In this document: piece after piece, positions 7,271 to 14,056 of the stretch
Numbering within the stretch: the stretch's first letter is position 1
Layout: each line of letters opens with the position of its first letter
Assembly: GCA_027040585.1 (NCBI GenBank)
Contig: JALULU010000425.1
Coordinates: forward strand, 1 to 19,284
Reading direction: 5' to 3'
Source: Acidobacteriota bacterium
GTDB taxonomy: Bacteria; Acidobacteriota; JAAYUB01; JAMOQF01
DNA length: 19,284 nt
The notes under the pieces: generated by a model
Seen by the model: the letters and a program-made list of their open reading frames with translations, nothing else
Databases searched by the model: none
Told to the model about the DNA's origin: nothing
Program-made: the position numbers and the translations under genes

Positions 7271-9493
7271 ATGAAAGATATAAAAATCACAAAGGAAATA
7301 ATTGAACAACACGGTTTAAGTGAAGATGAGTACAAGAGGATAGTTGAAATCCTTGGCAGGGAACCAAATATCACAGAACTTGGGATTTACTCTGTGATGT
7401 GGTCTGAACACTGCAGTTATAAGAGTTCTAAAATTTATTTGAAAAAATTACCAACTGAAGGGAAACAGGTAATTCAGGGACCTGGAGAAAATGCTGGAGT
7501 TGTGGATATTGGTTTTAACAAGGCAGTTGTTTTTAAAATTGAGTCTCACAATCATCCATCTTTTATAGAACCATATCAGGGAGCTGCTACTGGAGTTGGT
7601 GGAATTGTCAGAGATATTTTCACAATGGGGGCAAGACCAATAGCTTTAATGAATTCTCTTAGATTTGGACTTCTCTCTGATAAGGACAATGTGAGAATTA
7701 TGGAAGGTGTTGTAAGTGGTATTGCAGGTTATGGGAATTGCCTTGGAATACCTGATGTTGGTGGGGAAGTATTTTTTGACAGCAGCTATTCTAAAAATCC
7801 GCTTGTAAATGCTTTTTGCCTTGGTATTGCCGATAAAGAAAACATTTTTTATGGAAAAGCTTCAGGGGTTGGAAATCCCATAATTTATGTTGGATCTAAA
7901 ACTGGAAAGGATGGAATTCACGGAGCCACAATGGCATCCTCTGAATTTGATGAAAAAAGTGAGGAAAAGAGGCCAAATGTTCAGGTTGGAGATCCCTTTA
8001 TGGAGAAATTGCTCCTTGAGGCGTGTCTTGAGGCTTTTAAAACCGGATACATAATTGGGATTCAGGATATGGGGGCTGCTGGCCTTACCTGCTCAAGTTG
8101 TGAGATGGGTTCAAGGGGAAATACAGGGGTTATGATAGATTTAGATAAAGTCCCCTTAAGGGAAGAAGGTATGACCCCTTATGAGATAATGCTTTCTGAA
8201 TCACAGGAAAGAATGCTTTTAACAGTTTTAAAGGGTAAGGAAAAGGAGATTATTGACATTTTTAAGAAATGGGATTTAGAGGCATGCGTCATTGGTGAGG
8301 TTACAGATGATGGAAATTTAACCGTTATGATGGGGTCAGACCTCGTTGCAAAGATTCCAAATAAGAGTTTAACCGACGATTGCCCTATTTATGAGCGACC
8401 ACTTAAAAAGCCTGAAAATATTGAGAAATTGAGTGATTTTAATCAAGATGAGCTACCAATACCCGGTGATTTGAATGTGGTATTTTTTGATATGATAACT
8501 TCTCCTTTACATGCAAGTAGAAGATGGGTATATGAGCAATATGACCATATGGTAAGGACAAACACAGTTGTCTTACCCGGAAGTGATGCGGCTGTTTTAA
8601 GGGTGAAGGAGTTGCCCATACTCCTTTCGATGAGCCTTGATGGAAATGGAAAGTACTGTTATTTTAATCCAAAGGTAGGTGGAAAAATAGCAGTTGCAGA
8701 GAGTTGCAGAAATATTGTGTGTAGCGGTGGGAAACCAATTGCTGCAACAAATTGTTTAAATTTTGGCTCTCCTGAAAATCCTGATGTGATGTGGTATTTT
8801 TCAGAGGTTATAGATGGAATAAAAGAGGGATGTGAGATGTTTGGTACACCTATAACCGGTGGTAATGTCAGCTTTTACAATGAAACCATGGGGAAGGGGA
8901 TTTTACCTACACCTGTTATTGGTATGGTTGGAGTTATAAAAGATATTGCATTTGTTACCACAAGTGGCTTTAAAGATTTTGGCGATATGATAGTTTTGTT
9001 GGGAAAGAATAAAGGGCATATTGGTGCAAGCGATTATCTGGAATTGGTTTTTGGTATTAAGAAAGGACCGGTACCTGAAATAGATTTAAAGGAAGAGTTT
9101 AATTTGCAGGGTGGTCTTTATGAGATGATTACAGAAGGGTTAATTAAATCTGCCCATGACATTTCTGAAGGTGGCCTTGCAGTAGCCTTAGCGGAATCCT
9201 GTTTTACAAGTTTTTTTGAGGATATGGGTGTGTATATTGAACTACCAGATGATTTAAGAGAGGATTTTACACTTTTTGGGGAGGATCAGAGCAGGGTTAT
9301 TATTTCGATAGATAAGGACGATTTCGAAAAGGTAAAACACATTGCCGAAAAGTGGAATATACCGCAGATGTCATTGGGATTTACAGCGAAGGGAAAGTTT
9401 GAGGTAAAGGTTGGAAATCATCTATTTTTATATAACGATCCACGGTTTTTAAGGAATATCTGGGAAAGTGCTCTTTCAGAATATTTTAAGTGA
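7271..9493 (+). CDS. purL: Phosphoribosylformylglycinamidine synthase subunit PurL (synthetase)
   Basis: 740 aa, the size of the small-type PurL. Recognisable blocks are SVMWSEHCSYKSSK near the N-terminus, the ESHNHPSFIEPYQGAATGVG ATP/FGAR-binding region, GIQDMGAAGL, ESQERML, and the second-half repeats TGGNVSFYNE and SAHDISEGGLAVALAE. It carries out ATP-dependent amidation of FGAR using ammonia from PurQ. It closes the operon; no strong terminator follows, and the next promoter (for tRNA-Asn) lies within 20 nt. A 14-bp stretch at 8332-8345 matches the intergenic GGGGTCAGACCTCG repeat but encodes normal-looking residues (GSDL). Confidence 0.97.
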   Translation: MKDIKITKEIIEQHGLSEDEYKRIVEILGREPNITELGIYSVMWSEHCSYKSSKIYLKKLPTEGKQVIQGPGENAGVVDIGFNKAVVFKIESHNHPSFIEPYQGAATGVGGIVRDIFTMGARPIALMNSLRFGLLSDKDNVRIMEGVVSGIAGYGNCLGIPDVGGEVFFDSSYSKNPLVNAFCLGIADKENIFYGKASGVGNPIIYVGSKTGKDGIHGATMASSEFDEKSEEKRPNVQVGDPFMEKLLLEACLEAFKTGYIIGIQDMGAAGLTCSSCEMGSRGNTGVMIDLDKVPLREEGMTPYEIMLSESQERMLLTVLKGKEKEIIDIFKKWDLEACVIGEVTDDGNLTVMMGSDLVAKIPNKSLTDDCPIYERPLKKPENIEKLSDFNQDELPIPGDLNVVFFDMITSPLHASRRWVYEQYDHMVRTNTVVLPGSDAAVLRVKELPILLSMSLDGNGKYCYFNPKVGGKIAVAESCRNIVCSGGKPIAATNCLNFGSPENPDVMWYFSEVIDGIKEGCEMFGTPITGGNVSFYNETMGKGILPTPVIGMVGVIKDIAFVTTSGFKDFGDMIVLLGKNKGHIGASDYLELVFGIKKGPVPEIDLKEEFNLQGGLYEMITEGLIKSAHDISEGGLAVALAESCFTSFFEDMGVYIELPDDLREDFTLFGEDQSRVIISIDKDDFEKVKHIAEKWNIPQMSLGFTAKGKFEVKVGNHLFLYNDPRFLRNIWESALSEYFK

Positions 9494-9511
9494 TTTTTGG
9501 AAAATTTTTTG

Positions 9512-9540
9512 TTGACAACGTAAAAACCCTTTGCTATATT
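9512..9540 (+). promoter_or_regulatory. Promoter of tRNA-Asn
   Basis: The consensus -35 TTGACA (9512-9517) and TATATT (9535-9540) have the ideal 17-bp spacer. Transcription would begin near 9547, about 20 nt before the mature tRNA 5' end, as expected for a stable RNA promoter. It begins 18 nt after the purL stop. Confidence 0.8.
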
Positions 9541-9567
9541 TTCATTTCTTTTTGAGCACACCATTGC

Positions 9568-9643
9568 TCCTCGGTAGCTCAATTGGTAGAGCAGCCGGCT
9601 GTTAACCGGCGGGTTGCAGGTTCGAGTCCTGCCCGGGGAGCCA
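9568..9643 (+). tRNA. tRNA-Asn (anticodon GTT), CCA encoded
   Basis: 76 nt. The acceptor arms TCCTCGG and CCGGGGA pair with one T-G. The D arm is GCTC-AATTGGTA-GAGC. The anticodon stem GCCGG/CCGGC carries the loop CTGTTAA, anticodon GTT. The T arm contains GGTTCGAGTCC, and discriminator G is followed by encoded CCA. It sits at the left edge of the accessory island. No second copy of the tRNA 3' end was seen in the window, so it is not shown to be an attachment site. Confidence 0.97.
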
Positions 9644-9672
9644 GATTTAAAACCCTTAATTAAGAAGCATTC

Positions 9673-9693
9673 CTTAATATTTTATTAAGTTTT
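9673..9693 (+). terminator. Weak terminator-like hairpin after tRNA-Asn
   Basis: CTTAAT (9673-9678) and ATTAAG (9684-9689) pair around an ATTTT loop, followed by TTTT. The stem is short and AT-only, so strength is doubtful, but it sits 30 nt after the tRNA where an end is needed. The rest of 9644-9749 shows no gene. Confidence 0.35.
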
Positions 9694-9749
9694 GCTCCCA
9701 ATTATTTCCGATTATTCTTACCTAAAAAATGAAAATTTTTAGAATTATC

Positions 9750-9778
9750 TTGATTTTTGGTTTGTTGGTGGATATAAT
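9750..9778 (+). promoter_or_regulatory. Promoter of the recombinase remnant (copy 1)
   Basis: TTGATT (9750-9755), 17 bp, TATAAT (9773-9778), then ATG at 9785 after 6 nt, giving a leaderless layout. About 65 bp around it closely match the region around 12700-12728, upstream of the intact recombinase, including the first codons (MLDKGEF here, MLNKGNF there). The promoter is one arm of a duplication. Confidence 0.65.
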
Positions 9779-9784
9779 TAAACT

Positions 9785-10063
9785 ATGTTAGATAAAGGTG
9801 AATTTTGGCAAGCGAATAACAAAGTGGTAATTTGGTTTCTTTATAATCAGGAATTGATTAGGAAAATAGTAGGGTCTATTCAAGTAATTTTTAAACAGGC
9901 ATCCAAGAAAATAGGGATAAATAAAGAAGCCACTGTTCATACTTTACTACACAGTTTTGTGACGCATCTTTTAAAGAGTGGAGTTGAACTCAGATATATT
10001 CAGGAAATACTCAGACATAAAAGCAGCAAGACGACAGAGATTTATACACATGTAATTAACTAA
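9785..10063 (+). pseudogene. Internally deleted tyrosine recombinase remnant
   Basis: 92 aa, still open. Residues 1-9 match the 9-aa leader ORF of the intact copy. Residues 11-28 (NNKVVIWFLYNQELIRKI) match residues 34-51 of the intact 370-aa recombinase (12813-13925), and from about 32 the sequence jumps to the equivalent of residue 291 onward. About 240 residues are gone, including the catalytic Arg I and Lys. The Arg of the HxxR box is Leu (HTLLHSF for HSLRHSF), and GHK has become RHK, while H52, H78 and the nucleophile Y87 remain. It cannot be an active recombinase. It kept its promoter and frame after the deletion and could still yield a small DNA-binding-type peptide, but decay is the simpler view. 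Confidence 0.85.
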
Positions 10064-10192
10064 GGTGGTAAGAAAGTTAAAGCTCTGCTGATTCTTAGAT
10101 TAGGTTGCTTTTAGAGCAACATATACTAGGGAAAAAACAAGGAGAAATAGTGTATAACATAAATAATATTAAACAATTAACAAAAAACAAGC

Positions 10193-10258
10193 AACATAGA
10201 TTAGGTAGCCATGAAGAGTGACCTTTGCTTTTTTCCTTAGTACACCTAATCTTATGTT
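10193..10258 (+). other. attC-like recombination hairpin 1
   Basis: AACATA-GATTAGGT (10193-10206) pairs with ACCTAATC-T-TATGTT (10244-10258), 14 bp with a single bulged base, around a 37-nt loop. The arms end in AAC and GTT like the R''/R' boxes of integron attC sites, and the right end reads GTTAGCCCGACA. The next gene starts 36 nt past the GTT. A smaller stem, GTTGCT-TTTAG-AGCAAC, lies about 100 nt upstream. Apart from these, 10064-10291 shows no gene. A plain transcript hairpin is the alternative. Confidence 0.45.
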
Positions 10259-10291
10259 AGCCCGACAACTATAAAGACAAGGAGCGTTTCT

Positions 10292-11047
10292 ATGACCAAA
10301 CGTGAAAAGCGCATACCTTGGCAGTCACAAATAACTGAAGTGAGGCCAAATGAACTCAGAACACATGGAGTAAACCAGATTGATATCATACGAAGTTTTT
10401 CTTATGAAGAGATGGTATTTTTCTTGCTTACTGGGCGTCGCCCAAATGATGTGGAAAAGGAGCTGCTACGGGCAATAATAGTTTCGCATATTAGTCACGG
10501 CATTACAGGGCAAAGTACTTTGGCAGTGATGATGGCCGCTGATTGTAGATCTGATTTTTTGCACGCTTTAGTGGCTGGCTTTTCAACAGGAGCAGGGATT
10601 TATCATCAAGGAGGGTTAAATGCAACCATGCAAGAGTTGCAGCGACTTGATAAATTGTCGTACCCTGATCTAATGGCACACGTACAAAAATCATTGAAGG
10701 AGGGCAAACGCATCATAGGTTTTGGACACAGGTTTCATAAAGTAGATCCTAGAGCAAGGACGTTGATAGCAATTGCAGAAGAGTTGGGACACAATGGTAG
10801 GCATTTCCAAATGATCCTCCATATTGAAAAAATTCTCCGTCAAGAAAAGGGTATATCTCTAAACATTGAAGGAGTGGGAGGGGCTATTCTGCTCGACTTA
10901 GGTTTTAATCCAGAGATTGCTCATTTGATCATTATTATTGGGAGAAGCCCGATGTACGCTGCTGTCTATTTAGAGCGTCTAGCACAAGGTAGAGCGCCGT
11001 TTCAAAAAATTGAAGTTTTGGATGTAGTAGAAATAGAGGAGGGTTGA
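10292..11047 (+). CDS. Citrate synthase-superfamily, citryl-CoA-lyase-like protein (short form)
   Basis: 251 aa, much shorter than citrate synthase (about 370-430) and close to stand-alone citryl-CoA lyases. Superfamily marks are H105 in GAGIYHQGG, GFGHR at 143-147 with H146, DPRA at 152-155, D202 in LLDLGF and R218 in a GRSPMYAA stretch where the family has ARxxGWxAH. The HGG of the first active-site loop is altered to HQGG. It probably makes or cleaves a citryl-CoA-like bond, or works on another acyl-CoA/2-oxoacid pair. It is 4 nt from a CMP-sugar synthetase gene, with a GAGGAGGG ribosome-binding site inside its end, so the two act together. Base composition looks richer in G/C than the backbone, suggesting transfer. 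Confidence 0.75.
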   Translation: MTKREKRIPWQSQITEVRPNELRTHGVNQIDIIRSFSYEEMVFFLLTGRRPNDVEKELLRAIIVSHISHGITGQSTLAVMMAADCRSDFLHALVAGFSTGAGIYHQGGLNATMQELQRLDKLSYPDLMAHVQKSLKEGKRIIGFGHRFHKVDPRARTLIAIAEELGHNGRHFQMILHIEKILRQEKGISLNIEGVGGAILLDLGFNPEIAHLIIIIGRSPMYAAVYLERLAQGRAPFQKIEVLDVVEIEEG

Positions 11048-11051
11048 ATTT

Positions 11052-11753
11052 ATGCGGCCTTTTATTGTGTCTATCATTCCTGTGCGCGGAGGTTCAAAAG
11101 GAATAAATCGCAAAAATATTCGCTTATTAGCAGGGAAGCCATTGTTATGGTATACGATCGAATCAGCACGTCAATCATCAATGTTGGATATGATAGTTGT
11201 TTCCACTGATGATGATGAAATTGCTCACTACGCACTATCAGAGGGGATACGGGTTATTCGTCATCCCGCACGTTTGTCAAAAGACGATTCTCCAACCTAT
11301 CCTGTTGTAAAATGGGCTTTGAATAGAATGCGCTCTCAGGGAATTGAACCTCAGATTTGCGCTGTTCTAAGGGCAACTTCACCTTTGCGTGCTCCTAAAG
11401 ATATTGATGAAGCTATAAATCTACTATTACATAATAAACAGGCAGATTCCGTTGTTAGTGTAGTCCCTGCCGAAGGGATTCATCCCATCCGCCTAAAGCG
11501 CGTGTTACCTGATAAAAGGATAGTCGATGCTTATGAGGCAGAAGGGAACTATCCGAAAAGAAGGCAGGAGTTAGAGCTACTTTACTTGCGAAACGGTGCA
11601 ATTTATGTTGCTTGGGCTACGGTAATTGATGAGATGGGAATGTGGGGAACACATTGTCTAGCATATGTTATGCCTGAGGAGAGATCGATCAATATAAACA
11701 CAGAATTTCAGTTCAAAGTAGCTGAGTTAATAGTCAAAGATGGGTCGTGCTAA
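11052..11753 (+). CDS. CMP-sugar synthetase, acylneuraminate cytidylyltransferase family
   Basis: 233 aa, typical NeuA/PseF/KdsB-like size. The nucleotide-binding signature IIPVRGGSKGI is at 8-18 with KNI following. LRATSPLR lies at 106-113, RNGAIYVA at 180-187 and a late ERSININT at 210-217. The enzyme should join CMP from CTP to the anomeric oxygen of a nonulosonic or similar 2-keto acid sugar. No sugar synthase (NeuB) is nearby; the partner is the citryl-CoA-lyase-like gene just upstream, an unusual pairing. The TAA stop codon is also the first part of the next attC-like arm (TAAC at 11751). The sugar is unknown. Confidence 0.88.
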   Translation: MRPFIVSIIPVRGGSKGINRKNIRLLAGKPLLWYTIESARQSSMLDMIVVSTDDDEIAHYALSEGIRVIRHPARLSKDDSPTYPVVKWALNRMRSQGIEPQICAVLRATSPLRAPKDIDEAINLLLHNKQADSVVSVVPAEGIHPIRLKRVLPDKRIVDAYEAEGNYPKRRQELELLYLRNGAIYVAWATVIDEMGMWGTHCLAYVMPEERSININTEFQFKVAELIVKDGSC

Positions 11754-11874
11754 CCATATGTGCAGCAGACCTCACTTCACTCGTGGGTAAGCGGGCGTGA
11801 TTTTTGTACTTTGGTTGTCTAGCAAGCTGTGTCGATTGGGCGCTACCGTTTGTCTACTGACGCTTTCGTTATGT
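11751..11874 (+). other. attC-like recombination hairpin 2 (long type)
   Basis: Outer TAAC (11751-11754, overlapping the stop codon) faces GTTA (11868-11871). Inside it CAGCAGAC (11763-11770) pairs with GTCTACTG (11852-11859) with one mismatch. Further in, GGTA-A-GCG (11786-11793) pairs with CGCTACC (11841-11847) leaving one bulged A. The segments nest correctly into one imperfect hairpin of about 120 nt, like long integron attC sites. The 8-nt outer spacers are equal on both sides. The kinase pseudogene starts 49 nt after the GTT. Confidence 0.5.
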
Positions 11875-11916
11875 CAATAAAACATTATGGTAATAGATTT
11901 TAATTAGGTTTTAATA

Positions 11917-12490
11917 ATGATTGATTTAAAAAATTTTTCTCAAGTAAAGCTTATTTTTAAAGGTGACCAAAAAAGCGTTTATTTTGCTTTTCATCCCGAA
12001 TATGGTTATGTTGTGATAAAGATAGGTAAATTAAAAAATCGATCACAACGCGAAAGAATTGTCCGTGAAGTTAAATTTCTAAAAAGTATTGATTCAAGAT
12101 ATTTCCCTAAAAATTTTGAGTTTGAAATTAACGATGAAAAAAAGAAATTTTTTATAATAGAAGAATTTATAAAATCTAATAAAATAACAGAACTTACTGA
12201 TTACTATAGAACTTACTGATTACTATAATTTAGAAGGAAAAATAATTGAACTACTATATAAATTTGTAAATACTCTAAAGTTGTTGTGGAAAACAACATA
12301 GTGCTTAGGGATTTAAAATCAGATAATATTTTAATAACAGAGAATTGGGATCCTGTAATAGTTGATTTGGGTATTGCTAGATTTTTAGAGTATGAATCTT
12401 TGCTCAAACCATTGCTCTTCCTGGACCTTGTACACTGATTTATGCTGTGCCAGAGCAATTGCTAAATAAAAAGGAACTGATAAATATGCG
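11917..12490 (+). pseudogene. Broken Ser/Thr-type protein kinase gene
   Basis: The ORF 11917-12219 encodes a kinase N-lobe: the ATP-site Lys is in YVVIKIGK, a helix-C-like REVKFLKS follows, and the hinge region reads FFIIEEF. A 19-bp tandem duplication at 12190-12227 shifts the frame; removing one unit restores it (DYYNLEGK...). A second shift near 12275 leads to the catalytic loop LRDLKSDNIL and metal loop DLGIAR. A third near 12400 leads to the activation segment PGPCTLIYAVPEQLL. The frame then runs into the GGTCTG repeat cluster at 12491, so the C-lobe beyond APE (here VPE) is missing. Three frame breaks plus truncation make this a decayed gene. It would be the cargo after hairpin 2. HRD has become LRD and DFG DLG, so the intact ancestor was already atypical. 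Confidence 0.85.
12190..12227 (+). repeat. 19-bp perfect tandem duplication inside the kinase gene
   Basis: The unit GAACTTACTGATTACTATA occurs at 12190-12208 and again at 12209-12227. Nineteen is not a multiple of three, so it alone ends the kinase ORF (stop at 12217-12219). Confidence 0.95.
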
Positions 12491-12656
12491 AAAATTTTCG
12501 AGGTCTGCCCCCTAAACTCTGTCCCCTAAACTCTAAACTTCCTCCAGAAACTTTTCTGCCTGGCATTTTAACATATAGGTCTGACCCTGAATATGACAGG
12601 TCAAATTTCGAGGTCTGTCCCCAAATTTTTTTGTCCCCAAATTTTTTGACCCCAAA
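12491..12656. repeat. Cluster of GGTCTG-CCCC short repeats
   Basis: Variants lie close together: TTTTCGAGGTCTGCCCCCTAAAC (about 12495-12517), a tandem CCCCTAAACTCT pair at 12510-12534, AGGTCTGACCCTG (12578-12590), TTTCGAGGTCTGTCCCCAAATT (12606-12627), then GTCCCCAAATTTTTT and GACCCCAAAAT. The same family is at 5007 and 17246. The cluster joins the broken kinase to the recombinase promoter, so it probably marks a recombination or insertion scar. It is consistent with remnants of REP-like elements. Confidence 0.6.
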
Positions 12657-12699
12657 ATTCCAAAATTTTGCCTTAAAAAAAGAAATCCATGGAAATATT

Positions 12700-12728
12700 T
12701 TGATTTTTGGTTTTTTAGTGGATATAAT
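12700..12728 (+). promoter_or_regulatory. Promoter of the intact recombinase (copy 2)
   Basis: TTGATT (12700-12705), 17 bp, TATAAT (12723-12728), the same elements and spacing as at 9750-9778. Transcription would start at about 12735, at the ATG of the short leader ORF, giving about 78 nt of leader before the recombinase ATG. Confidence 0.65.
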
Positions 12729-12734
12729 TAAATT

Positions 12735-12764
12735 ATGTTAAACAAAGGTAATTTTTACAGGTGA
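12735..12764 (+). CDS. 9-aa leader ORF before the recombinase
   Basis: ATG lies 6 nt after the -10 box, followed by MLNKGNFYR and a stop. The corresponding codons in the remnant copy (MLDKGEFWQ) run straight into recombinase sequence, so codons M-L-x-K-G-x-F are kept in both. It may be a real leader peptide from a leaderless start, or the N-terminus of an older, longer recombinase. Confidence 0.35.
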   Translation: MLNKGNFYR

Positions 12765-12812
12765 AAAGGAATCAAAACTGTAATGGAGACTGTTTAGGAT
12801 TTTGGAGAGATA

Positions 12813-13925
12813 ATGACATTTATGGAGACCATAGAATATTTAAAAGAGGGAAAATCTCCTAAAATGGCAAGAAAAGGTAAAATCCCGGCTGTGAAAATTG
12901 AATTTGGAAGGAATAACAAGGTTATAATCCGTGTTCCTTATGATCAGGAATTGATAAAGAAAATAAAAACAATTTCTGGAAGAAAATGGAATCCAGAAAT
13001 GAAATATTGGGAAGTTCCCTATTATGAAAATTTACTCCCAGAACTTCAAGCTCTTTTTGGAAAAAACCTTGTTATTGATCCTTACTTGTATCTTTTACCT
13101 TTGGAGAGAGAACTTTCAATAAGAAAATATTCCAGAAAGACAATCAAATCATATATGAGATATAACCGGGATTTCCTTCTAATTACAGGCAAAAGTCCGG
13201 AGGAGGTTGGAAACGAAGACATCAAAAAATACCTTTATCACATGATAGAACAAAGGGATATAGCTATCTCTACCTTAAATATCATTATAAACGCTCTGAA
13301 GTTCTATTATGGAGAAATTTTAGGTAAAAAATTTATTTATGAAATAAAACGTCCTAAAAAGGATAAAAAATTACCTGTAGTTTTAAGCAGAGAGGAAATT
13401 ATGAAAATTCTGCAGACTCCCTCTAATATCAAACATAAAGCGATACTCACCGTTGTCAATTCTGCTGGTTTAAGAGTTGGGGAGGTAGCTAAACTTAAAA
13501 CTGAAGACATTGATACTGATAGGAAACTTATCCATATCAGAGGTAGTAAGGGAAGAAAAGACAGATATACTCTCCTTTCAGATAGAGCTTTGAAGATTTT
13601 AAGAGAATATTATAAGGAATACCAGCCTTCACAATGGTTATTTGAAGGTGCAAAGAAAGGTAAACACATTTCCACAAGAGCTGTTCAAGCAATCTTCAGA
13701 CAGGTATGCAGGAAAGCAGGAATAAATAAAGATGTAACAGTTCACTCCTTGAGGCACAGTTTTGCAACACATCTACTTGAAAGTGGTGTCGATTTAAGAT
13801 ATATTCAGGAAATACTCGGACACAAAAGCAGTAAAACCACGGAAATTTATACTCATGTGAGCAAAGCGAATATTGCAAAGATTGAAAGCCCACTTGATAA
13901 GATAATGAAGGAGGAAGAGATATGA
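12813..13925 (+). CDS. Tyrosine recombinase/integrase with extra N-terminal domain
   Basis: 370 aa. The catalytic set is complete: R221 in AGLRVGE, K246 in GSKGRKD, H311 and R314 in HSLRHSFATH, H337 in GHKSS and nucleophile Y346 in EIYTHV. A SAM-like core-binding domain covers about 93-180 (INALKFYYGEILGK resembles integron and Xer enzymes). The first 90 residues hold a separate module (33-83, with RVPYDQELIKK and RKWNPEMKYWEVP), which I compare loosely to HARP-like DNA-binding modules. The region between boxes lacks the extra insertion typical of IntI integrases. GGAG at 12804-12807 precedes the start; M4 is an alternative. Its stop overlaps a 44-aa ORF (ATGA), linking it to the following genes. 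It would cut and join DNA at specific sites, possibly the attC-like hairpins here. Confidence 0.92.
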   Translation: MTFMETIEYLKEGKSPKMARKGKIPAVKIEFGRNNKVIIRVPYDQELIKKIKTISGRKWNPEMKYWEVPYYENLLPELQALFGKNLVIDPYLYLLPLERELSIRKYSRKTIKSYMRYNRDFLLITGKSPEEVGNEDIKKYLYHMIEQRDIAISTLNIIINALKFYYGEILGKKFIYEIKRPKKDKKLPVVLSREEIMKILQTPSNIKHKAILTVVNSAGLRVGEVAKLKTEDIDTDRKLIHIRGSKGRKDRYTLLSDRALKILREYYKEYQPSQWLFEGAKKGKHISTRAVQAIFRQVCRKAGINKDVTVHSLRHSFATHLLESGVDLRYIQEILGHKSSKTTEIYTHVSKANIAKIESPLDKIMKEEEI

Positions 13926-14056
13926 TTTCAGCCAGAGGGGTGTATATACGCAATACTGCGGATATCATCCCGAATTTGAAAAATATCCGCAATGCAGATA
14001 TGAAGGAGTTATATGCCATTGCGACGGCCGCAAAAATGTTGGAGGCGATAAGATGA
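13922..14056 (+). CDS. 44-aa small protein coupled to recombinase and radical SAM genes
   Basis: This short ORF starts with MISARGVYIRNTADIIPN and ends in a helix-like KELYAIATAAKMLEAIR. Its ATG overlaps the recombinase stop (ATGA at 13922-13925), and its TGA overlaps the radical SAM ATG (14053-14056), so it fits exactly between two genes. That arrangement supports real, coupled translation. It has no cysteine and no obvious leader/core layout for a radical SAM-modified peptide, though that role cannot be excluded. Its DNA contains a 9-bp inverted repeat (13957-13965 with 13983-13991) and one half of a 14-bp inverted pair with 15610-15623. It could therefore also be a recombination site that happens to be translated. 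No known family recognised. Confidence 0.6.
   Translation: MISARGVYIRNTADIIPNLKNIRNADMKELYAIATAAKMLEAIR
13957..13991. repeat. 9-bp inverted repeat inside the small ORF
   Basis: TGCGGATAT (13957-13965) and ATATCCGCA (13983-13991) are perfect inverse copies 17 bp apart, starting 32 bp after the recombinase stop. Tyrosine recombinase sites often consist of inverted arms, but their centre is usually 6-8 bp, so 17 is long. It may instead be a regulatory hairpin for the coupled genes. Confidence 0.5.
14019..14032. repeat. 14-bp inverted repeat, left copy
   Basis: TTGCGACGGCCGCA is the exact reverse complement of 15610-15623. It is strikingly G/C-rich for this DNA. The pair flanks the radical SAM and YbaK-like genes. 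Confidence 0.7.

Noticed and set aside
9568..9643. tRNA-Asn as proven attachment site of the island
   Set aside because: I looked for a second copy of the tRNA 3' end to the right, including around 17150, and found none in the window.
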